A stretch of 64,000 nucleotides of DNA from Marinobacter sp. S0848L (lineage in GTDB: Bacteria; Pseudomonadota; Gammaproteobacteria; Pseudomonadales; Oleiphilaceae). Under the pieces are notes generated by a model. It was not told the origin of the DNA and did no database searches. It worked only from the letters and a program-made list of their open reading frames with translations. Made by a program: the position numbers and the translations under genes. This document shows, piece by piece, positions 9,743 to 17,476 of this stretch (its first letter is position 1; each line of letters begins with the position of its first letter). The stretch covers positions 558,001 to 622,000 of the forward strand of contig NZ_JALKAQ010000001.1 in NCBI RefSeq assembly GCF_023016065.1, given 5' to 3'.

Positions 9743-11571
9743 GCCCACACCCAAAGAATCACCGGCACCGCGACCATGATCACCACCAGAGAGAGCGGCA
9801 GCCCCAGCCGCCAGTAATCGCCGAACTGATACCCACCAGGTTCCATCACCAACGCATTGGATTGGTGACCAATAGGAGTCAGAAAAGCACAAGAAGTTCC
9901 CACCGCAACGCCCATTAATGCCGCATCCGCCGGTAAACCTAATTGAACAGACAGGCCCAGCGCTATCGGTGCCACCAATACCGCCGCCGCTGCGTTATTC
10001 ACCACGTTCGACAACAACATGGATCCGGCCAGAATAATGGTGAGCGCCACCCAGTTTGCCTGGCCCTGCGCCACACTTAAAATCTGGGCGGCAATAAGAT
10101 CTGCCCCGCCGGTCGTTTCCAGCGCCTGACCCACCGGGATCATAGCCGCGAGCAACACGATGACCGACCAGTCAATCGCCTGATAGGCTTCATTGGGATC
10201 CAGAAGCTGAAACACCACCATCGCTACCGCACAGCCAACCAACGCCACCTGCGGCGCAAGCAGTCCCGACAGAATCAGGGCAATGGCTCCCATGAACAGA
10301 CCACCCGCCAGCCATAGGCTGTTCCGCCGCCCCAGCGACAGCTCGCGCTCCGCCAGAGGCAAGCAGCCGAGCGTTTGGAGCGTCGCCATCAAAGTGCTTT
10401 CATACGCCTGCACCAGCAGAATGTCTCCGGAGCGAAACCGTATGTCGGATACCCGCTGGGTTAACCGGTGCCCTTGCCGGGCTATTGCCACCACGTTCAA
10501 GCCATACCGTTCACGAAGATTGAAACGGTTGGTTGTGCGACCGATAAGCTGGGATGATGGCGTAATCACCGCTTCCATGAGCCGGACATCGCCAGTCGCT
10601 ATTTCTTCCTCTCGCTCTTCGCGGACTTGCTTGGCTCGTGCCTGTCCTTCCTCACTCTCGCCGGATTCTTCTTCATTGTCCTCGACGGTGTTCGCTAACG
10701 TTAGTCCGGTCTTTTCGACAAATTCTTGCAGGCTTTCGGTATCCGCCTGTACCAACAACACATCATCTTCCCTTAACACTTTATAGGGAGACGGAGCCGG
10801 CGAACTTTTCTCATTTCGGATAAGCGCCAAGACCGCTACGCTTTTCTCTTCCTCGCCCGACGTCAGCAAGTCATGCAATGTACTGCCGGCGTAATCACTG
10901 CCATCTGGCACTCGCAGTTCGGTGACATAATCCCCCACATTGAAAAACGCTTCGCCATCGTCAGGATCAACCCGCTTGGGGGTAAAACGCCAACCCACAA
11001 GCCCAATAAACACAATTCCCGCCAGCGTGATCGACAGCCCCGCCGGTGCAAAGTCAAGCAGCCCGAAACTGCCTCCTTGTCGATAGCTGGCAATAATGAT
11101 GTTGGGCGGGGTGCCAATAAGCGTGATGGTGCCACCCAACAGCGATCCGAAAGCCAGCGGCATCAGTAGAAAGGACGGTGAACGGCCAGATTTTCGCGAC
11201 ATCCAGATCGCGACCGGCATCAGCAGAGCCAAGGCTCCGACGTTATTAATAAACGCGGAGCACAAGGCAACAACGCCCGTTAACGTCACCACCTGCAGTA
11301 CCGCATTGTGTCCGATCCTGGCCAGATAGCGGGCAATCGCATTAACCACCCCACCGCTGACCAGCCCCTGGCTGATCACCAATACCGCGGCCACAGTAAT
11401 CACCGCCGGGTGGCCAAAACCGGCAAAAAGATCACCCGCCGGCACCAATCCCGTAACCGCGACCGCCAACAACGCCAGCATAGCCACTACATCAAAACGC
11501 AGCCGGTTCCATACGAACATGATCAGCGTAACCGCAAGCACCAAGAAAACTATGCCTTGCTCAACGTTCAA
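9739..11571 (-). CDS. SLC13/DASS-family anion transporter with two TrkA-C (RCK_C) domains
   Basis: A 610-residue permease. Hydrophobic blocks at both ends carry SLC13 signatures (SAFINNVGALALLMPVAI; SNVVNNAAAAVLVAPIAL), and a soluble middle (about 185-395) holds two TrkA-C regulatory domains (GSDYAGSTLHDL... and SQLIGRTTNRFNLRERYGL). Such proteins move sulfate or di/tricarboxylates with Na+. The start is a TTG at 11571 preceded by AGGAG at seven bases; the longer frame would prepend a polar stretch unlike the family. No partner genes indicate the substrate. Confidence 0.85.
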   Translation of the reverse strand: MNVEQGIVFLVLAVTLIMFVWNRLRFDVVAMLALLAVAVTGLVPAGDLFAGFGHPAVITVAAVLVISQGLVSGGVVNAIARYLARIGHNAVLQVVTLTGVVALCSAFINNVGALALLMPVAIWMSRKSGRSPSFLLMPLAFGSLLGGTITLIGTPPNIIIASYRQGGSFGLLDFAPAGLSITLAGIVFIGLVGWRFTPKRVDPDDGEAFFNVGDYVTELRVPDGSDYAGSTLHDLLTSGEEEKSVAVLALIRNEKSSPAPSPYKVLREDDVLLVQADTESLQEFVEKTGLTLANTVEDNEEESGESEEGQARAKQVREEREEEIATGDVRLMEAVITPSSQLIGRTTNRFNLRERYGLNVVAIARQGHRLTQRVSDIRFRSGDILLVQAYESTLMATLQTLGCLPLAERELSLGRRNSLWLAGGLFMGAIALILSGLLAPQVALVGCAVAMVVFQLLDPNEAYQAIDWSVIVLLAAMIPVGQALETTGGADLIAAQILSVAQGQANWVALTIILAGSMLLSNVVNNAAAAVLVAPIALGLSVQLGLPADAALMGVAVGTSCAFLTPIGHQSNALVMEPGGYQFGDYWRLGLPLSLVVIMVAVPVILWVWA

Positions 11572-11728
11572 TAGCGCACTCCTTTTTCGGGCTTTCTTGC
11601 AGCATACAACAAAGCCCGGAAAACGAGAGACTGACCGAACAAAAGCGTCAAACATTTATACACCTCACGATGACGGCGTGCGCCGTGACACGCCGCAACT
11701 TGCTGTATCAATGCGATTACGGTTTTTC

Positions 11729-11744
11729 TGGCACGCAATCTGCG
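11729..11744 (+). promoter_or_regulatory. Sigma-54-like -24/-12 promoter upstream of the VpsR-like regulator
   Basis: TGGCACG, four bases, then CTGCG. The -24 block is perfect, GG and GC are 12 bases apart as RpoN promoters require, and the -12 block matches at T-G-C (consensus TTGCW). It lies about 160 bases before the regulator start, inside the 330-bp gap after the SLC13 gene. I recognise nothing else in that gap. Confidence 0.55.
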
Positions 11745-11901
11745 GACCTCCCGTGGTAAATGGGATAGTTACAGCGACAGACACTGTCGCCGCAGGTCAC
11801 ACAGGACAGTGGCCGGGTATAACGCCGTACCGGTAAAGCAGTCTTCCCTGAACGACTGGCAGCCCTATTTCCAAGGCACACTCCTGCGGAGCAACGTCTA
11901 T

Positions 11902-13290
11902 ATGGAAAAGCGACCGCTTGTATGGTTGTCAGCGGCACACCAAAACACCTTCACCCGAGGCGTGTTACAGCCATGCTGGCACCTGATTGAATACGATTTT
12001 TATCAACCGGTACCGTTGTTTCCCAACACACCCGAAGCGGCGAAAGTGGGTGTGCTGGAACTCCCGGAAAACGTCGAGGACGACCTGCCGAAACTGGAAA
12101 GCTGGCTTGAGACCCTCGGCATGATGTATTGGGTCGCCATTGCCCCGGAAAAGCCAGACAGCCAAACCTCTACTGCCCATCTGATCGTTCGTTATTGCTC
12201 CGACTTTCATACCCAACCCGTAGATACGGAACGCTTAAACACCGTGCTGGGCCATCTGTGGGGTATGGCATCTATGAAGGAAAGTACCTGCCGCGCCAAC
12301 CTACACGATTATGGCGATTTGGCTCTGCTGGGAAACTCGCCCGCCATTCAGAAAGTGCATAGCCTTTTGCGGCGTTATTCAGCCACTCTGGAATCGGTTC
12401 TGATCAGCGGTGAAAGCAGCACAGGAAAAGACGCAAGCGCCCGGTTTATCCACCGCCACTCTATACGTGCCACCGGCCCATTAATCTTCGTGAATTGCGC
12501 CGCGCTACCCAGCACGCTTACCCAAAGTGAACTGTTTGGCTACGAAAAAGGCGCATTTACCAGCGCTCAACAATCCCATCCGGGCCGGCTTGAACAGGCA
12601 AACGGGGGAACACTGGTCTTTTCGGGTATCAACGAGCTGCATCTGGAACAACAATCCGCGTTGCTTCGTTTTCTGCAGGAAGGCGAGGTTCAGCGTGTCG
12701 GTAGCAATTCGCGCATTTCAGCGAACGGCCGAGTCATCGCAACCACCACCCAGCCCTTGCCCGAGCTGGTTGCCGTGGGGTTGTTCCGAAGTGATGTGTA
12801 TTTCCGCCTGGGGAACCTTGAAGTGGTGCTTCCACCATTACGGGATCGTTGCGAAGACATTCCAACCCTGGCTCAGGCTCTTCTTGACGCTTCGTTTCCC
12901 GGCATGAAACAAAAGAGCCTCAGCAGCGCCGCCATGCATTGTCTGATTAACCACTCATGGCCCGGCAACCTGCAAGAGCTGCAAAACCGCTTACGTCGGG
13001 GCGTTCTGCTCAGCGAACAAAGCACCATCGAACCCAGCGATTTAGGGCTACGCCCCCTCGGGGCCGGCCGATCTCAGCCATCTAATCTGAGCCTTCAATC
13101 GTTCCGGGACCTAGCCGACCAACAAGCCCTCGTTTGCAGCCTGCGCCTGTCCAACAACAACCTGTCTGAAGCGGCACGGGTTCTGAAGATATCGCGCGCG
13201 TCTTTCTACCGTTTGCTCAAAAAACACGCACCCCACTCTGCCAGCCAGCCTTTTCAGCAAAAACCTGCACCCAAGGGAGACACCACATGA
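11902..13290 (+). CDS. VpsR/FleQ-like sigma-54 enhancer-binding protein with degenerate ATPase motifs
   Basis: A 462-residue regulator with a divergent receiver-like N-terminus (1-130), an AAA+ domain (about 140-380) and a Fis-type helix-turn-helix (NLSEAARVLKISRASFYRLL). Walker A is GESSTGKD (170-177) and the sigma-54 loop is GAFTSA (217-222; consensus GAFTGA). Walker B is GGTLVFSG (235-242), lacking the usual acidic LDE. The N-terminal pattern CSDFHTQP...LGHLWGM and the C-terminus recall VpsR, the Vibrio biofilm regulator. The start at ATG 11902 (GGAG at ten bases) was preferred over GTG 11809. It overlaps the next gene by ATGA. Confidence 0.8.
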   Translation: MEKRPLVWLSAAHQNTFTRGVLQPCWHLIEYDFYQPVPLFPNTPEAAKVGVLELPENVEDDLPKLESWLETLGMMYWVAIAPEKPDSQTSTAHLIVRYCSDFHTQPVDTERLNTVLGHLWGMASMKESTCRANLHDYGDLALLGNSPAIQKVHSLLRRYSATLESVLISGESSTGKDASARFIHRHSIRATGPLIFVNCAALPSTLTQSELFGYEKGAFTSAQQSHPGRLEQANGGTLVFSGINELHLEQQSALLRFLQEGEVQRVGSNSRISANGRVIATTTQPLPELVAVGLFRSDVYFRLGNLEVVLPPLRDRCEDIPTLAQALLDASFPGMKQKSLSSAAMHCLINHSWPGNLQELQNRLRRGVLLSEQSTIEPSDLGLRPLGAGRSQPSNLSLQSFRDLADQQALVCSLRLSNNNLSEAARVLKISRASFYRLLKKHAPHSASQPFQQKPAPKGDTT

Positions 13291-14360
13291 AAACCAAAAC
13301 CGGATACCTGATCGCGCTCAGCCTGTGCCTGTCACCCGTGAGCAGCTTTGCAAAACCGGAACACCAAATGCGCCCCGGCGCGGTTACTGAAGCTCGAAAA
13401 AAAGCAGCACAGGAGCAAGAGAAAGCCTCAGACATTGCGTCCATCACCGCTGACCGCGGCATCGTTACGAAGCCCGGCCGGTTTATCATTGAACCGGCAC
13501 TGTCTCATGCTCACAGCACCTCCACTCTGGTGGCCATCGAAGGCTATACCGTTATTCCGGCCCTGCTAATTGGCCTGATTAACATATCCGAGGTTCAACG
13601 GGATATTTTTGTTGGGGCGATATCATTCAAGTACGGTTTCACCAGCCGGCTGGAAACTTCCTTACGCATTCCCTATTTGAGTATTAACGAAGACATACGC
13701 GAGCGTGATGTTTTTGACGGCACGCCCGTTGACACCCTCAGAGAGTCGTCCGGCGACGGATTGGGGGATATCGAACTCACGGTGCGCTATCAACTCAACG
13801 ATGGCCTTGGGGGCTGGCCCTACGTGATCAGCTCGCTCAGAGTGAAAGCGCCGACCGGCGAAAGTCCCTACGATGTCGATCAGGAGACTATTACCGACAG
13901 CCAAGGCAATCCGATCGGCGTTGAACTCACTGACCGCCCCACCGGCTCGGGTTTCTGGTCGTTCGAACCGGGCTTGTCGTTTATTTACCCGTCGGACCCG
14001 GCCGTTCTGTACGGCAACCTGAGCTATGTCTACACCCTGAAAGACGACAAGGGTTTTGAAAACGGCAACACCATTGATCCGGGAAACGTTGTGCGCTTCG
14101 GTTTCGGCATGGGGTTCGCCTTTAACGAGCGAACATCGTTCAGCATCGGCTATGACCAATCGATTATTGGCGACACCTCCTATGAACGTGACCTTGACAT
14201 GTTTGCCGCCAACTTTGATCGCATTCAGATTGGATCGCTGTCGTTCGGACTGTCGCAACGAGTGAGATCGAACGCCACACTGAGCCTTACGGTCAACGTT
14301 GGCGTAACGGAATCGGCGCCAGACACTGAAATCACACTGAAACTGCCCATCAGCTTCTAA
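13287..14360 (+). CDS. FapF-like outer-membrane beta-barrel (amyloid secretion pore candidate)
   Basis: A 357-residue protein with a Sec signal peptide (ends near SSFA-KPEHQ), a short charged helical stretch (TEARKKAAQEQEKASD) and then a long run of amphipathic beta strands ending in ...KLPISF, with a terminal Phe as in outer-membrane barrels. The segment PGRFIIEPALSHAHSTST...GYTVIPALLIGLINISEV resembles, from memory, the FapF/'transporter' family of Pseudomonas amyloid operons (coiled coil plus barrel). Its start overlaps the regulator stop (ATGA), so both are one unit. It faces the four-gene amyloid-like unit. Secretion of those proteins is inferred. Confidence 0.7.
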   Translation: MKTKTGYLIALSLCLSPVSSFAKPEHQMRPGAVTEARKKAAQEQEKASDIASITADRGIVTKPGRFIIEPALSHAHSTSTLVAIEGYTVIPALLIGLINISEVQRDIFVGAISFKYGFTSRLETSLRIPYLSINEDIRERDVFDGTPVDTLRESSGDGLGDIELTVRYQLNDGLGGWPYVISSLRVKAPTGESPYDVDQETITDSQGNPIGVELTDRPTGSGFWSFEPGLSFIYPSDPAVLYGNLSYVYTLKDDKGFENGNTIDPGNVVRFGFGMGFAFNERTSFSIGYDQSIIGDTSYERDLDMFAANFDRIQIGSLSFGLSQRVRSNATLSLTVNVGVTESAPDTEITLKLPISF

Positions 14361-14389
14361 CTTAGGGCGGGCGATTTCACCCGGGCGAT

Positions 14390-14881
14390 CTAGCGGCCTA
14401 AAAACGGCAGGGTGGGGTTTTTCATGTGATCCGGGAGTCGATAGCCGGCCCCCAGGTTTCTTAATTCGATATTAAGCTGGCGTGCATTCTGGATAACCGT
14501 GCCATTCAGATCATTCTGGATCAGCGTCAGCCAGCCCCCGGAACCCGAGGATGCAGACACCAGGGCCTGCCCGTTCGGGGTGGCATCCACCAGGCTGAGC
14601 ATGCTCTGAACCTGGTGGGGCACCACGCTTTCATTGCCCATCTGATTGAGGTTCGGAATCGTCAAACGATTCACCGCCAGGGTGTCTCCATTAACCGAAA
14701 TAACCTGTTCAAGCCCGATCGAAATCTCGAAGTTGTCGAGAACAAATCCTCCTCGTTGCGCAGCAAGTTCGACATCGGTCAACGGCTGCGCAACCGACAG
14801 GCTTTCCGCGTTAACAGGCAGGACGCCCGCAACCAACCCGACCACCAGCCCGAACACCCAAACTCCGTATCGATGTTTCAT
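14390..14881 (-). CDS. Secreted protein with a double-glycine-like motif and Gln/Asn module (Fap-like accessory)
   Basis: A 163-residue protein of unknown function. A Sec signal peptide (cut near VNA-ESL) is followed by PLTDVELAAQRGG (33-45), which fits the L(S/T)xxELxxxxGG leader pattern cut by C39 peptidases. Residues 117-142 (WLTLIQNDLNGTVIQNARQL and following) match a motif found in the next two secreted proteins of the unit. The start at MKHRYG has AGGGAG upstream and lies four bases after the C39 peptidase stop. It is the last gene of the unit. A co-secreted nucleator or tether is possible; this is inference. Confidence 0.65.
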   Translation of the reverse strand: MKHRYGVWVFGLVVGLVAGVLPVNAESLSVAQPLTDVELAAQRGGFVLDNFEISIGLEQVISVNGDTLAVNRLTIPNLNQMGNESVVPHQVQSMLSLVDATPNGQALVSASSGSGGWLTLIQNDLNGTVIQNARQLNIELRNLGAGYRLPDHMKNPTLPFLGR

Positions 14882-14885
14882 GGCG

Positions 14886-15578
14886 CTACCACTCCCTAGA
14901 CGACGGCCAGTATGGCAAGGTATGGCCAAGTGACGGACCGTCCTGTCCTTTATTCAAAGGAGCCCGCACGACCTGTGGCCAGTCTCCTGCCGCAAGGAAC
15001 GTGCTACGCCCCTGCTTGACGTGGCTGCGGATTACAAACGCAGCTCCATCCCAATATCCTTCAAATTCAGCCCGTGAATACGCTTTTAATCCGCGCGCGG
15101 GGTCCCCAACCAACACCTCATCGTCGCTGATCCCTTTGATGACCACAAAGTGACGAAAACCCTCAAGATTCATCAGCACAATCACCGGCAAACTCACCTG
15201 CTCCCGTATACCCGATAGCGGCATGCGAAAGCCGTCAGCCTGGTAACCTTTCGATGCCAGAAACCGCTTCATGTCCAGCATGGAGAAACCTTCTTTACGC
15301 ACTTTTTCTGGATCCGCTATCGCGAACATTCCGGTGAACACGTCCTGTTCCGAAACGTCGTGGCTGTAGTGGTAAGTGAGCAATGAAGCAATAGCGGCCG
15401 AGCCGCAACTGTAGTCATACTGCTGCTGCATCACCGAACTGAAACGCTGCTCCCTGAAACTGCTGACATCAACCGACAACTCACCCGCCAGCCCCGGCAA
15501 GGTAACGGTGCCAGCGAACGCGGTGGACCAGAGAACCACAGCGCCAACAAAACTGACGACAAACAGCTGCTTAACCAT
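14886..15578 (-). CDS. Periplasmic C39-family cysteine peptidase (FapD-like)
   Basis: A 230-residue protein with a Sec signal peptide (to about residue 22) and a single C39 papain-like domain. Catalytic residues are visible: Gln52/Cys58 region (QQQYDYSCGSAA), His143 (FRHFVV) and Asp159 (VGDPARG). There is no ABC transporter attached, unlike bacteriocin exporters; free C39 proteins of this kind are FapD in Pseudomonas amyloid operons. A strong GGAGG ribosome site precedes the start. The 13-bp gap upstream and four-base gap downstream show tight coupling with the two small secreted proteins, its likely substrates. Confidence 0.85.
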   Translation of the reverse strand: MVKQLFVVSFVGAVVLWSTAFAGTVTLPGLAGELSVDVSSFREQRFSSVMQQQYDYSCGSAAIASLLTYHYSHDVSEQDVFTGMFAIADPEKVRKEGFSMLDMKRFLASKGYQADGFRMPLSGIREQVSLPVIVLMNLEGFRHFVVIKGISDDEVLVGDPARGLKAYSRAEFEGYWDGAAFVIRSHVKQGRSTFLAAGDWPQVVRAPLNKGQDGPSLGHTLPYWPSSREW

Positions 15579-15591
15579 GGCCCACCTCCTG

Positions 15592-15927
15592 TCAGCGATT
15601 GATCAGAATGTTTACCTGAGTGCTGTCCTGGATCACCACTTGGTTTCCGCTGTTCTGGATCACCGTTGCGATACCGCTCATGTTGTCGAAGGCATGGTCG
15701 GAAATGCTGTTTGCTCCGGTCACCACATTGCCTGACAACCTGTTACCCGTCACCGTCGCCATCTGGTCGGTATCGTTAAACTGCAACTGTAACGGTACGC
15801 CCTGACGACCACTGGATTCAGCCAACTGGTCCGGCGCCAAAGGCTCTACGTCGAGCAATCCCTCCGCATATGCCAAGCCGCACCACATCAACGACAGTAC
15901 ACAGATCACCCCTTTGATGTATCCCAT
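15592..15927 (-). CDS. Small secreted Gln/Asn-motif protein (amyloid subunit/nucleator candidate)
   Basis: A 111-residue protein. A Sec signal peptide (cut near AYA-EGL) is followed by LAPDQLAESSGRQG (30-43), a degenerate form of the ELxxxxGG motif, and a C-terminal half (45-110) ending in GIATVIQNSGNQVVIQ and QVNILIN. That end aligns by eye with the C-terminus of the repeat protein and of the 163-residue protein. The start has GGAGG eight bases upstream. An alternating Gln/Asn/hydrophobic pattern of this type is typical of curli and Fap amyloid strands, so a minor amyloid or nucleator role is plausible but unproven. Confidence 0.65.
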   Translation of the reverse strand: MGYIKGVICVLSLMWCGLAYAEGLLDVEPLAPDQLAESSGRQGVPLQLQFNDTDQMATVTGNRLSGNVVTGANSISDHAFDNMSGIATVIQNSGNQVVIQDSTQVNILINR

Positions 15928-15983
15928 GACGGTTCCTCCCGGAACGCACGGCCGCACCGTTAATCCGGTGCGACCGGTCTTCC

Positions 15984-17099
15984 TCAGTTACCGCCGGTGG
16001 TCAGGTTAGACATCACACTGACGTTCGCCTGAGTGACACTGCCATGCCCGGTGTTCTGGGAAATTGCACCCACACCGGTGAAGTTAGCGGAACCACCCGA
16101 GATTTCGTTGTGGTTCATAACGTCGGTGTAAGAGCCTTCAGCATTGGCGTCGCCATAAGTAACGCTGGTGCCGCTTACTGTACCGGCCAGGTCTGCATTG
16201 TTCAGGAACACATGCAGGTTCAGGTTGGCAGTACTGTTATCGGAGTTATCGGAGTTATCCGAGTTGTCGTTGTTGCTGTCCGCTGTGTTGTACGAATCAT
16301 TGGTGCTGTTGTCAGCGTTGTCAGAGTTGTCAGAGTTATCGGAGTTGTCGGAGTTATCCGAGTTGTCCGAGTTATCTGAGTTATCTGAATTGTCGTTGTT
16401 GCTGTCTGCTACGTTGTTCGAATTGCGGGTACTGTTATCCGAGTTGTCAGAGTTATCGGAATTATCCGAGTTGTCTGAATTGTCGGAGTTATCAGAACTG
16501 TCTGAATTGTCCGAGCTATCAGAGTTGCCACTGTCTGCGATCTTGAACGAATCGGTCACATTGGTGCTGTTATCCGAGCTGTCGGAATTGTCAGAGTTAT
16601 CCGAATTATCGGAGTTGTCTGAGTTATCCGAGTTGTCGGAGTTATCGGAATTATCTGAGTTATCCGACATATCATTACCACTGTCAGCGATTTTGAACGA
16701 ATCGGTCACATTGGCGCTGTTGTCGGAGTTATCAGAGTTGTCTGCATTATCCGAATTATCGGAGTTGTCTGAATTGTCCGAGTTATCGGAGTTGTCAGAC
16801 ATGTCGTTACCACTGTCCGCTATTTTGAACGAATCTGTGGCGGTAGCACTGTTGTCGGAGTTATCCGAATTATCCGAATTGTCGGAATTGTTCGAGTTAT
16901 CCGAATTGTTCGAACTATCCGGGTAATTCGAGTTGTCGTTACCCGAATTGGTGTTTCCGGAATTGTCATTGTTAGCCGTCGCGTTATCGACAGCATTGGT
17001 GTTCGGGTCACCGTCACCACCTACATCTGCATAGGCCACACCTGACAAGCCCAGACCTAATGCAACAGCAATCGCTAGCAAGCTTTTCTGAGTTTTCAT
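15984..17099 (-). CDS. Secreted Asp-Asn-Ser repeat protein (candidate major amyloid/matrix subunit)
   Basis: A 371-residue protein: Sec signal peptide (1-24, cut at AYA-DVG), an Asn-rich linker, a long low-complexity region (about 60-289) of DNS tripeptides, and a unique C-terminal domain (290-371). The DNS tracts are broken by five spacer modules; three carry TDSFKIADSGN, two the looser form ADSNNDNS. The C-terminus contains GAISQNTGHGSVTQANVSV, the same Gln/Asn module as its two downstream neighbours. The start has GAAGGAAG upstream. It heads the unit behind a sigma-54-like promoter. An acidic, Ca2+-binding matrix fibre is my inference. Confidence 0.7.
   Translation of the reverse strand: MKTQKSLLAIAVALGLGLSGVAYADVGGDGDPNTNAVDNATANNDNSGNTNSGNDNSNYPDSSNNSDNSNNSDNSDNSDNSDNSATATDSFKIADSGNDMSDNSDNSDNSDNSDNSDNADNSDNSDNSANVTDSFKIADSGNDMSDNSDNSDNSDNSDNSDNSDNSDNSDNSDSSDNSTNVTDSFKIADSGNSDSSDNSDSSDNSDNSDNSDNSDNSDNSDNSTRNSNNVADSNNDNSDNSDNSDNSDNSDNSDNSDNSDNADNSTNDSYNTADSNNDNSDNSDNSDNSTANLNLHVFLNNADLAGTVSGTSVTYGDANAEGSYTDVMNHNEISGGSANFTGVGAISQNTGHGSVTQANVSVMSNLTTGGN
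16234..16926 (-). repeat. 9-bp tandem repeats encoding Asp-Asn-Ser tripeptides
   Basis: The coding region of the repeat protein is a near-continuous run of 9-bp units (GAYAAYTCN on the minus strand) with silent third-base variation and a few Ser or Ala substitutions (DSS, DNA). Five less regular spacers interrupt it at about 16259-16300, 16384-16430, 16525-16560, 16675-16710 and 16808-16845. Such a tract is prone to length change by slippage or recombination. Confidence 0.9.
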
Positions 17100-17198
17100 G
17101 ATATCGCTTCCTTCTAACATCATTGCACTTCTCTTTGGCCCGCCCCGCTCGACTACTGTTGCTGACATCCGAATAGGTCAGACCCTCGAAAGCACTAA

Positions 17199-17214
17199 AG
17201 CCATTACCGTGCCA
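17199..17214 (-). promoter_or_regulatory. Sigma-54-like -24/-12 promoter of the repeat-protein unit
   Basis: On the minus strand TGGCACG, GTAA, then TGGCT. The -24 block is perfect and the GG and GC dinucleotides are 12 bases apart; the -12 block has one mismatch to TTGCW. It lies about 100 bases before the start codon of the repeat protein. The rest of the gap up to the aceA terminator at 17420 shows no gene or repeat that I can recognise. Confidence 0.55.
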
Positions 17215-17419
17215 CATTGCCCTCATAAATTGTCAGGCCTCTGATTTTTAAGAGAATAAAAAAGAAATGCCGTTCGTTATTGCGCATCACCGCCGCTCCA
17301 GACTGTTTCAAATCTGGTACAACCGCGCGCTTCAGGACAGGGGTTTCTCAAAATATGCGTTCACTTTCAGACTGTTAGCGATTGAACACTTGTCAGCCTT
17401 TCTGACGTTATTCCAGACA

Positions 17420-17454
17420 CAAAAAAAGCGGCCCCGTTTCCGGGGCCGCTTTTA
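17420..17454 (-). terminator. Rho-independent terminator of aceA
   Basis: A perfect 10-bp GC-rich stem (AGCGGCCCCG / CGGGGCCGCT) with a four-base loop is followed on the minus strand by seven T residues, 23 bases after the isocitrate lyase stop codon. Confidence 0.93.
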
Positions 17455-17476
17455 AACACTGCTTAGGTCGTCGAGA

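Noticed and set aside
16168-16926. Long open frame antisense to the repeat protein, reading as Glu-Leu-Ser repeats
   Set aside because: It is the reverse reading of the 9-bp repeat and has no ribosome site or signal; the sense frame has a signal peptide, spacer modules and operon context.
16234-16926. Possible CRISPR array because of dense short repeats
   Set aside because: Units are 9 bp, contiguous and in frame with a coding sequence; there are no 25-40 bp repeats with unique spacers and no cas genes.
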